From Shimia thalassica (GTDB lineage: Bacteria; Pseudomonadota; Alphaproteobacteria; Rhodobacterales; Rhodobacteraceae): 64,000 nucleotides of DNA. Below are positions 17,731-25,260 of the stretch, in pieces. Positions within the stretch are counted from its first letter, which is position 1, and each line of letters begins with the position of its first letter. The notes beneath the pieces are model-generated. The model saw only the letters and a list, made by a program, of their open reading frames with translations. It made no database searches and had not been told where the DNA came from. Location of the stretch: positions 1,922,001 to 1,986,000 of the forward strand of contig NZ_CYTW01000001.1 in the NCBI RefSeq assembly GCF_001458215.1, given 5' to 3'. The position numbers and the translations under genes are program-made.

Positions 17731-19161
17731 TTACTGGAACTGCATTATTGATGCCTTGGTCGTACCCGGGCGGTACATGATGCTGTCTGCTTCCACTAAA
17801 GTATTTTTATAGGCTCGCCCGTCTTTCATGACGAGTTGAAGCTTGCTTTCGTCCAAAATCATGTCGATGTTTTCAACAGGATTTCCGTCCCAGATCAGAA
17901 TATCCGCATAGCTGTCCGGCGCGATTGTCCCAATCGCATAGGTCGGATACGGGTCGAGCGGCCCGGACCACTTGAGCACCTTGCCTGCATTTCCTGTGTG
18001 CATCTTCCAGACATGTGCTGAGGGATATCCGGCCTCGTTGACCTTACAGGTGATGTCTTCCTTGGCGATCTCGCTGAGACCCGGGCCGAACATATCGGCC
18101 CCACCGATCATAAACACATCGTTTTCCAACATCATTTTGGCTGCATTTCTCGCCCCTTCGCCGACGGCAACACCTTTGAGCTTTTGTTCATGTGTGAAGA
18201 AGTCTGGCATCGTCTCGTAAGACCCGAAGGAATTGATGCTCATGTAGCATTGGAAAGACCAAACGACCTCCTCCCCTTTGGCCGCCATCTGCTTGACGAT
18301 GTCCTCAGAGACGAGAAAACCATGTTCAAAGCTGCGCACGCCTGCGTCCAGAGCACGTTGGTAGGAAGTGTCGTGATATGCGTGAACGGCGACATATGTG
18401 CCATAATTCTCTGCAATCTCCACGGCCGCTTCGACTTCTTCCTGCGTCGCCGCCGAAATCTCCAACGGATCAAAGCGGCTGGCCACGCCGCCGCCGGCCA
18501 TCAACTTGGTAAAATGCGCACCGTTACGGTAGTTGCGACGAGACGCTTTGATTACGTCATCACGACTGTCAACTTTGAATGAGTTTTGGACGATTTCTCC
18601 GTAGTCATTTGCGGTTAGGTCATTGCGGTCACCCCAGTCACCATGGCCGCCTGTGTGGCTCAGTACGCCGCCGGAGGTATAGACCCGCGGTGCAATCAAA
18701 AGGCCGCGTTGGACTGCGCGGGCAACGCCCCGAGAATTACCCGCGATATCGCGGATCGTTGTAATTCCTCTCATTAGGTAATTTTCGCGGATCGCTTGCG
18801 CAGCCATCGCTCCACCTCCGCCAAAATCCCACTCGTCCTGATATGAGTTCGTCCCTTCGGGAGTTTCAAACATGATGTGTGTGTGCATGTCGACCAGACC
18901 AGGCGTCATCGTCTTGCCGGTTCCGTCGACTACAAATGCGCCATCGGCATCAATTGGGTCAGTCGAAACCTGTGTGATTACATTACCTTCGACCAATACA
19001 TTGGCATCCATGATGAGTTCTGGGTTAAACCCGTCAAACACGTTTACGTTGGTGAACAGGATCGGTGGCGGTCCGGCGTCTTCTTGTGCGGTGCCGAGAT
19101 GTGGCACCATTGTCAGTAGAAAGCTGGCGACTGCACCAGCAACAAAACGAGAATTCTTCAT
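17731..19161 (-). CDS. Exported metal-dependent amidohydrolase
   Basis: 476 residues. Signal peptide at 1-26 (MKNSRFVAG... GTAQ). Amidohydrolase superfamily site: HTH metal pair in VDMHTHI (near 93), candidate carboxylated Lys in HFTKLMAGGG, His in VHAYHD, His in SFEHGF, and Asp in IGGADMFG. Overall it resembles Xaa-Pro dipeptidase/imidazolonepropionase-like exported hydrolases. ATG 19161 has GGGGAG six bases upstream; an upstream ATG at 19203 lacks one. First gene of a three-gene cluster and divergent from an AraC regulator. Substrate could be a peptide-like or cyclic amide; not determined. Confidence 0.87.
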   Translation of the reverse strand: MKNSRFVAGAVASFLLTMVPHLGTAQEDAGPPPILFTNVNVFDGFNPELIMDANVLVEGNVITQVSTDPIDADGAFVVDGTGKTMTPGLVDMHTHIMFETPEGTNSYQDEWDFGGGGAMAAQAIRENYLMRGITTIRDIAGNSRGVARAVQRGLLIAPRVYTSGGVLSHTGGHGDWGDRNDLTANDYGEIVQNSFKVDSRDDVIKASRRNYRNGAHFTKLMAGGGVASRFDPLEISAATQEEVEAAVEIAENYGTYVAVHAYHDTSYQRALDAGVRSFEHGFLVSEDIVKQMAAKGEEVVWSFQCYMSINSFGSYETMPDFFTHEQKLKGVAVGEGARNAAKMMLENDVFMIGGADMFGPGLSEIAKEDITCKVNEAGYPSAHVWKMHTGNAGKVLKWSGPLDPYPTYAIGTIAPDSYADILIWDGNPVENIDMILDESKLQLVMKDGRAYKNTLVEADSIMYRPGTTKASIMQFQ

Positions 19162-19352
19162 GACGTACTCCCCGGTGGTCATTTTTTCGCTCAAATCATC
19201 CATCTAGTTTAAGCACAGAAATATCCAAATCTTCCGGTCATAATCAGACAGACCTGTATTTAGTTGACCAAAAATGACGGATAGCTAGAGTTTTTGGTGC
19301 GGACTGGATATCATTTTCGCCAAATATGTCTGGAAAAGGGAACTTGTCATAA

Positions 19353-20342
19353 ATGCCTGACTCGCTACCGCTGGTGCAATTGCAACTTATTGTGCCCTTG
19401 CTGAAAGCCTTGAAAGCGCGGGACATTGATCTGGGCGCTGTGCTGGAAAGTGTGGGGTTGACGCGTTCTGCGGTCGAAAACCCGGAGTCTTCGGTTCATG
19501 TCATGGTCATCCACCAGTTTCTTCAGAAATGTGCCGAAGCAACCAACGATAAAACCTTTTGCTCGGAAGTCGGCGCTGGGCTGGACACAACCGGCTGGCC
19601 CATGATCCAAAAAGCAATGTCCGAGGCAAAGACTCTGGGCGAGTTCCTCACCATTTATGTCATGCAGTCCTCGCAAGTGGCCTCTTCGGTCACTTCTTTC
19701 CTGAATATTCAAGGCGTCAGGGCCGAGTTTGGCGAACATCGAAAGTTCAAACCTCTTATCGTTCCGGCGCAAAATGACGGGTTTATGATCAGTCTCAAAC
19801 TCTCGTTGATCGAAAGAGCGGTGGGCGCGGTGTGGGACCCCAGTCAGGTGATCTTGACGCTGAGCGATCCGGGCGTTTTGTCAAAAAACATGTCGCGGAT
19901 TACGGCATTGAAAGGGGATGATATGGGCTCGAAAGTCCAGTTTCCCTCTGCGTGGTTAAACGCGCCGTTGTCCATTTTTGCGCCTCAAGACGAAAAGATA
20001 AGCAACGAAATCAATGTTGCCGATTCAGATTTTTTGACAGGTTTTCGTGCCTTGTTGCGTCAACAGGTCCCGAACGGCGGCATCAGCGTGAATGACGCGG
20101 CCAATTTGGTGCATCTGAACGCCAGAACGCTTTCTCGCAGGCTGGCAAAATTCGGGACAACCACGGCCAAGGAAATACTGGCGGCAAAAATGGAATACGC
20201 CCAAGAGGCGTTAAAGACGTCAGATCAAAAGACAGAAGAGATTGCTCTTGATCTGGGGTATTCGGATCCTTCGAATTTTTCCCGCGCTTTTGTGAAATAT
20301 GTTGGAAATTCGCCCTCCAGATATCGCACTCTAAAGCGTTAA
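19353..20342 (+). CDS. AraC-family regulator with N-terminal ligand domain
   Basis: 329 residues: an N-terminal Arabinose_bd-like sensor (about 15-200), then two helix-turn-helix motifs at 235-325 (NARTLSRRLAKFGTT; EIALDLGYSDPSNFSRAF). This is the OruR/ArgR-like AraC subgroup. Divergent from the amidohydrolase cluster with 191 bases between starts, so it probably regulates that cluster in response to its substrate. Base composition is slightly more AT-rich than its neighbours. Confidence 0.9.
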   Translation: MPDSLPLVQLQLIVPLLKALKARDIDLGAVLESVGLTRSAVENPESSVHVMVIHQFLQKCAEATNDKTFCSEVGAGLDTTGWPMIQKAMSEAKTLGEFLTIYVMQSSQVASSVTSFLNIQGVRAEFGEHRKFKPLIVPAQNDGFMISLKLSLIERAVGAVWDPSQVILTLSDPGVLSKNMSRITALKGDDMGSKVQFPSAWLNAPLSIFAPQDEKISNEINVADSDFLTGFRALLRQQVPNGGISVNDAANLVHLNARTLSRRLAKFGTTTAKEILAAKMEYAQEALKTSDQKTEEIALDLGYSDPSNFSRAFVKYVGNSPSRYRTLKR

Positions 20343-20505
20343 TTTACGCGTACAATATGCTGTTTTTACTTTGGTTTCGCATACAATCCGAGTGCCGGAT
20401 CAACACCGCACAGGCCAGTTCAGGCTTTGTTGTGCTGCGAATCTGAAAAGTGCAATGATTACCGGATAAAGGCATTCGAATGACCCTGCCGGAGAAGGAC
20501 ATCAC

Positions 20506-21477
20506 ATGGCCCACACCACGCCCAATCCCATCTGCGCCTTTGCCGTTTCCTCTGACGGGGTTCCACGGCCGATCGCATTGCCGTCGGATCTGCAAACGCT
20601 GTCAAAAACGGATGGCTATGTCTGGCTTCATTTCGACGTCGGAGACCCTGCTTTTGAAGCATGGTTAATGCATCAGTTGCCGGAGACTGTTGCCAAGGCG
20701 CTGGTCGCGTCGGAAACACGCCCAAGGTGCGACCGCGTCGAAAACGGGCTGGTGATTAACCTGCGGGGCGTGAACATGAACCCCGGTGCCGATGCCGAGG
20801 ATATGGTTTCGCTGCGCTTGTGGGTCACCGAAGGGTTGATCATCAGCGCCCGCGTGCGCAAAGTTTGGGCCGCCGATGCGATCCGGCAGCAAATGGAAGC
20901 AGGGCAGGCGCCCGTTTCAACCACTTTGTTTCTGGCGGAACTGGCACATGGGCTGACACGACGGATCGAAAAGGTGTCACTTTCTTTGGCCGAGGAAACA
21001 GACGCCTTTGAGGAAAATGCCCTGTCGCCCTCAACAACCCTTGCTGCAGAACTGGCGGGGCTGCGGCAAAGCGTAATCAAGTTGCGGCGGTTCGTGAGAC
21101 CCCAAAGCGAAGCAATTGCCGAGCTTGCCGATGGTAAAATCTGGCCACTCGAGGCGCATTCAACCAACCTTTTTCTTGAAACTGCCAATCAGACAGCCCG
21201 CACAATGGAAGAACTTGAAGCAACGTCTGATCGCTTGCGTGCGGTGCAGGATCATCTTGATATGCTTCACATGTCCGCACTTGGCCGCAACAGCTATGTT
21301 CTTTCGATCGTGGCTGCGATCTTTCTGCCTCTTGGGTTTTTGACAGGTCTGTTCGGGGTCAATGTCGGTGGTATGCCCGGTGTCGATGCCGCGTTCGGAT
21401 TTTGGGCCGTTACAGTCAGCTCGATCCTGATTGGTTTTGTCCTGTTCTTCGTTTTCAGACATCTGAAATGGCTGTAA
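20506..21477 (+). CDS. CorA/ZntB-family metal transporter
   Basis: 323 residues: soluble N-terminal alpha/beta domain, long helical stalk (about 150-255), and two C-terminal membrane helices near 265-285 and 295-317. The loop after the first helix has GVNVGGMPG, matching the G-x-N signature as found in ZntB proteins rather than the YGMNF of CorA. ZntB-type proteins move Zn2+ with protons. GGAGAAGGA precedes the ATG. Stands alone between the AraC and photolyase genes. Confidence 0.85.
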   Translation: MAHTTPNPICAFAVSSDGVPRPIALPSDLQTLSKTDGYVWLHFDVGDPAFEAWLMHQLPETVAKALVASETRPRCDRVENGLVINLRGVNMNPGADAEDMVSLRLWVTEGLIISARVRKVWAADAIRQQMEAGQAPVSTTLFLAELAHGLTRRIEKVSLSLAEETDAFEENALSPSTTLAAELAGLRQSVIKLRRFVRPQSEAIAELADGKIWPLEAHSTNLFLETANQTARTMEELEATSDRLRAVQDHLDMLHMSALGRNSYVLSIVAAIFLPLGFLTGLFGVNVGGMPGVDAAFGFWAVTVSSILIGFVLFFVFRHLKWL

Positions 21478-21707
21478 GCCCGCGCGAAAACGGCTTGAAC
21501 AGCTCGCACAGCAAAACACCAGATTGATCAACACACCATTTGGCAGAGCGCACGCGCTGCGCCTGGCGATTATCAGACTCTGGTTCTTGATCCGCGCATT
21601 GATTTTTTGCCCGACCAAGCCAAGTCGCCTCATACGACAATGGTCACCCGTCCAGCAAACCAGCCGGAGGGGCTCAGTTGAATTGAATCCGAGGATCAAG
21701 AGACATC

Positions 21708-23246
21708 ATGAAATTACGCCTGATACTTGGGGATCAACTTAGCTCCGATATTTCCAGCCTTCGCGATGTCGATGCCAAAAACGATACTCTTTTGATGTGC
21801 GAGGTGCGCGCAGAGGCGACCTATGTCAAACACCACAAGAAAAAGATCGTGTTTGTGTTCTCGTCCATGCGCCACTTTGCAGCCGAGTTGGTTCGGAGTG
21901 AATTGAACCTCCAATATGTCAAATATGACGACCCCCAAAATTCAGGAAGCTTGGTCGGGGAAGTCGCACGCTTTCTTGCGCAGGGCGACTACGACGAAGT
22001 GATCGTAACCGCCCCCAGTGAATACCGTTTGTCAAACGAGATGCAGAGCTGGCCGTCGATTTTGGGAATACCTGTAACGATCCGGGAAGATGACAGGTTT
22101 TTATGTACGCCTGCCGAGTTTTCGAACTGGGCGAAAGGGCGCAAACAATTGCGGATGGAGTATTTTTACCGAGAGATGCGGCGGAAATACTCTGTGTTGA
22201 TGGACGAGACCGGACCGGTCGGGGGGCAATGGAACTATGACTCGGACAACCGCAAACCGCCGGTTGCCGGAATGACGGTGCCAGACACCTATCGCGCGGA
22301 GCCAGACTCGGTGACCCAAGAGATCATGACGCTGGTTGAAACGCATTTTCCCGATCACTTTGGCGATCTGTATCCCTTTCACTTTGCGGTCACCCGGGAT
22401 CAGGCCTTGGCCGCGCTGGACGAATTCATTACGCGGCGTCTTACCTTTTTTGGCGATTACCAAGACGCGATGATCCAAGGGGAACCCTGGATGTATCACA
22501 GCCACATCGGGCTTTACCTCAATTGTGGTCTTCTCAATCCGTTGGAATGTATCGAGCGGGCCGAGGCCGCCTTTCACAAAGGCGACGCGCCTCTGAACGC
22601 GGTCGAAGGGTTCATCCGCCAGATCCTTGGATGGCGGGAATATGTGCGCGGGATCTATTGGCATGAGATGCCGCATTACGCGTCGCAAAACTTTCTCGAA
22701 GCCAAGAGGACCTTGCCTGACTTTTTCTGGACCGGCGTCACACAGATGAACTGTATGCGCCAGTGCATCACCGAAACCAAACAAAACGCCTATGCGCATC
22801 ATATCCAGCGGTTGATGGTGCTCGGGAACTTTTGCCTTCTTGCGGGGATTGATCCTGACGAGGTCAACAACTGGTATTTGCTGGTCTATGCCGACGCTTA
22901 TGAATGGGTCGAACTGCCCAATGTTTCGGGGATGATCCTGTTTGCGGATGGGGGGCAGCTGGCCTCAAAACCCTATGCGGCGAGTGGGGCCTATATCAAA
23001 AAAATGTCCAACTATTGCGCATCGTGCACGTACAAGGTGACGGTCAAGAATGGCCCCAAAGCCTGTCCGTTCAACTACCTTTACTGGGACTTTATCGGCC
23101 GCAATGACGCCAAACTGCGTGGCAATCCGCGTATGGGGTTCATGTACAAAAGCCTCGATCGGATGAGCACCGAGAAGCGCCACGCGATCCGGGATGACAG
23201 CCGCCGGTTCTTTAAAGCGCTGGAAACCAATGAAAAGGGCCGCTGA
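21708..23246 (+). CDS. phrB: Iron-sulfur (6-4) photolyase of the FeS-BCP/PhrB class
   Basis: 512 residues, full length for the FeS bacterial cryptochrome/photolyase class, which repairs UV (6-4) photoproducts using FAD and a lumazine antenna. Four cysteines, C349 (MNCMRQC), C437 and C440 (NYCASC) and C453 (KACPF), fall one position from the 4Fe-4S ligands I recall for Agrobacterium PhrB (350, 438, 441, 454). The double His at 364-365 matches the class-specific catalytic His region. No partner gene nearby. The mobile element begins 33 bases after its stop, so in an empty site it would face the tRNA-Ser gene. Confidence 0.93.
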   Translation: MKLRLILGDQLSSDISSLRDVDAKNDTLLMCEVRAEATYVKHHKKKIVFVFSSMRHFAAELVRSELNLQYVKYDDPQNSGSLVGEVARFLAQGDYDEVIVTAPSEYRLSNEMQSWPSILGIPVTIREDDRFLCTPAEFSNWAKGRKQLRMEYFYREMRRKYSVLMDETGPVGGQWNYDSDNRKPPVAGMTVPDTYRAEPDSVTQEIMTLVETHFPDHFGDLYPFHFAVTRDQALAALDEFITRRLTFFGDYQDAMIQGEPWMYHSHIGLYLNCGLLNPLECIERAEAAFHKGDAPLNAVEGFIRQILGWREYVRGIYWHEMPHYASQNFLEAKRTLPDFFWTGVTQMNCMRQCITETKQNAYAHHIQRLMVLGNFCLLAGIDPDEVNNWYLLVYADAYEWVELPNVSGMILFADGGQLASKPYAASGAYIKKMSNYCASCTYKVTVKNGPKACPFNYLYWDFIGRNDAKLRGNPRMGFMYKSLDRMSTEKRHAIRDDSRRFFKALETNEKGR

Positions 23247-23279
23247 AAGCGACCCATTCAAAGTAACTACAATGTAGTG

Positions 23280-23337
23280 TGGCGGAGAGACAGGGATTCG
23301 AACCCTGGGTCCCCGTAAAGGGACAACGGTTTTCGAG
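23280..23337 (-). repeat. attL: 3' fragment of tRNA-Ser left by integration
   Basis: Matches the intact tRNA gene at 36257-36314: first 30 bases identical, then 5 mismatches in 20 bases covering the variable arm, then TTTTCGAG identical, ending in the anticodon loop. Not a functional tRNA because the 5' half is absent. By the logic of tRNA integration this copy should be the host's original 3' part. Its variable arm would still pair (GTCCC with GGGAC). Confidence 0.9.
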
Positions 23338-23358
23338 TTATCCCTGACAAAAAACGAC

Positions 23359-23413
23359 GTCACGCGCGTCACGCTAGGTGATTGAATTCATTGACTAACG
23401 TGAGGCGCGTGAC
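23359..23413. repeat. Near-perfect inverted repeat just inside attL
   Basis: 15-base arms, 14 matching, at 23359-23373 and 23399-23413 (GTCACGCGCGTCACG against CGTGAGGCGCGTGAC), separated by 25 bases that are themselves nearly palindromic around GAATTC. No T run. Position 22 bases inside the att core suggests binding of Int or Xis; a terminator is less likely. Confidence 0.6.
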
Positions 23414-23440
23414 AATGCAGGAAACACCGTCAACAGCGTA

Positions 23441-23462
23441 AAATGCAAATGAAATGCAAATG
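23441..23462 (+). repeat. Tandem 11-bp arm-type site, left end
   Basis: Two perfect tandem copies of AAATGCAAATG. The same motif in tandem (one mismatch per copy) occurs at 36177-36198 near the other end, in the same orientation. Position about 100 bases from the core fits integrase arm-binding sites. Confidence 0.65.
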
Positions 23463-23521
23463 GCACATGAGAGGATATGCCTGTCGGTAGTCTGATTTAT
23501 AGCAAGACACGGAGACGGCAA

Positions 23522-23556
23522 ACAGCGTCCCGATTTGACCCTCTTTATCGGGACGC
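23522..23556. repeat. Dispersed hairpin repeat, copy 1
   Basis: Perfect 9-bp stem CGTCCCGAT / ATCGGGACG with a 12-base loop containing CCCTCTTT. A second near-identical copy lies at 28959-28994. 23463-23721 holds no gene I can support. Confidence 0.6.
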
Positions 23557-23721
23557 ATATCCCCCACCGCGCACTCGCCGCATCGTAACCTGTCAAAACT
23601 TGGCGCAACGGGTCCTTAAAATAATGTAGCGGACGGCCCTTACCGGACATTGGATCAGCGACCCTTCGCTGCAACGCAGCTTAGAAAAGCTGTAGCTTTC
23701 ATGGACACTGGCAAATATCGA

Positions 23722-25260
23722 TTAAACTCCAAAATTCTCAACTGATGCTTTCCCTTCAATAATGCCTTCAAAATGCTCTGACATTGTTTTTTTAAACGCA
23801 TCCACGACAACTTCTGGTGAATCTGTAGCCGAGTACTGAAAGAGCAAGGCGTCATGCATCGGCAACAGCATCTGAATATTGTCCAACCTGCTTATCTTTA
23901 TCAGAGCCTTCTTGAAAATAAGTGATCCTTCACCTTGAACGACCTGACTAATAGCGGAAAGTTGTTCCTTATTTGATGGCTTGGATCCCAAGAAATAAAA
24001 TCGGTTTCCAAAGCTAGTGGAAACAAAACCTGTTTTTTTGAAACTTTTCAGAACTTCCTGTTTCCAAATCTCATAGCGTTTGAATTTCTTGAACGCATTC
24101 CTAACAACGGATCGGCCCACACCGAATTTCTGGCCAACAATGGGGAGGTTATTTAGTTTCATACCATATGCATAAGCCAAGAATAGTATCTTGGCCGCTT
24201 GACGTGAACCTTCTCCGTTAAGATGTTCTATACGGAAAGTCTCATACATGTCAGGCTCAGAAAATAGGCGGAGCAACTCTGGATCTCCTGACAATGCAGC
24301 CATGATTCCAACCTCAAACTGGTCAAAATCAACATAACAAAGTTCAAAACCTTCGGCTGCGCACAGAATAGACCTATACCTTTTCGCAAGGCTTTGAAGG
24401 AATGGACTGCGAACAGATATTCTAGATGTCCTTGACCCCTGCGTGTCCAGCACAGGATGAACCCTACTATCTTTGACTGCTATACTGTCGAGGACACCCC
24501 GAGTTAAATCCAATTCTCGAAGTGTAAGCACGGACTCTGTGTAGTCTCTAATCTGAGGCATAAAGTTCAACACAAATTCAAAGCTATACTCTTCGAAGTC
24601 CACACCTTTCGCTACGGCATATCTTTCCACGTCTTTATTGGATGGGCGTTCAAGTGGCACATCAAACTTATCTGATAAATCCCTCAAATTGGTGTAATAC
24701 TCATGTCGCGCTTGTGCGCGAAATTCAGTTATTTTCGCATTGTCTACAGGAAGGCCTTGAGAGGAAATCAATGAGCAAATTAGTTGACAAGGGACTTCAA
24801 TCTCAATGAACCTATGAAACTCCCCATTTATATGTGCGTGACGGCAAAGTTCGATGTAGTAAACCGTTAAGATTTCATGAAATGAGCTTACCGTTTCTGC
24901 ATCCACGTCTACTTCACCATAAAATATCTTTTTGTAGCGCTGGCAGGCTTCATAATTCGTTGGGTAGATTCTGTTGATCTCTTCGATTATGTCAATTTTT
25001 TCGCGTCTTAACCTATCCTTGTTGTTTCGAGAAACGAATACTCGATATTCATCGAGGTCGATGACTTTCCTTGGCAGCGCACCCGCAGACTCAAAGAGGT
25101 CTCGGCAGATCATCCAATAGTCGTGCGTGATAAGGTAACCTTCATAGTTAGAGACTTCCTTGGCGGTAACCTCTCGGAAACCATTGAAATCGCTTAAGAA
25201 AAATCTAGAAATCGATGATGATGAAAAGTTCTTAATGAACGAAAACACAGCAATTGTCAT
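23722..25260 (-). CDS. Family A DNA polymerase coupled to a reverse transcriptase
   Basis: 512 residues. C-terminal half is a Pol I-type palm/fingers: T-S-R-I-S...SPFLQ at 278-289 (Pol I TGRLSS-DPNLQ), motif A with Asp311 and Glu316 (VDFDQFEVG), motif B with Arg353, Lys357, Tyr365 (RQAAK...AYGM), motif C His469-Asp470 (MHDA). Compared with E. coli Pol I, Arg712 is Gly, Phe762 is Leu, and Glu883 is Ala; both catalytic aspartates remain. The N-terminal 160 residues sit where the 3'-5' exonuclease would be but I see no D-x-E, so it is probably vestigial; no 5' nuclease. ATG overlaps the RT stop (ATGA). Not the host repair Pol I; role inferred to be with the RT, likely phage defence or second-strand synthesis. 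Confidence 0.85.
   Translation of the reverse strand: MTIAVFSFIKNFSSSSISRFFLSDFNGFREVTAKEVSNYEGYLITHDYWMICRDLFESAGALPRKVIDLDEYRVFVSRNNKDRLRREKIDIIEEINRIYPTNYEACQRYKKIFYGEVDVDAETVSSFHEILTVYYIELCRHAHINGEFHRFIEIEVPCQLICSLISSQGLPVDNAKITEFRAQARHEYYTNLRDLSDKFDVPLERPSNKDVERYAVAKGVDFEEYSFEFVLNFMPQIRDYTESVLTLRELDLTRGVLDSIAVKDSRVHPVLDTQGSRTSRISVRSPFLQSLAKRYRSILCAAEGFELCYVDFDQFEVGIMAALSGDPELLRLFSEPDMYETFRIEHLNGEGSRQAAKILFLAYAYGMKLNNLPIVGQKFGVGRSVVRNAFKKFKRYEIWKQEVLKSFKKTGFVSTSFGNRFYFLGSKPSNKEQLSAISQVVQGEGSLIFKKALIKISRLDNIQMLLPMHDALLFQYSATDSPEVVVDAFKKTMSEHFEGIIEGKASVENFGV

Noticed and set aside
23280..23337. Second tRNA-Ser gene
   Set aside because: Only the 3' part is present; the 5' acceptor strand and D arm are replaced by element sequence, so it is an att remnant.
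23369..23674. 101-codon minus-strand ORF at the left end of the element
   Set aside because: It runs through the inverted repeat, the arm repeats and the hairpin, has no ribosome site and no family-like composition.
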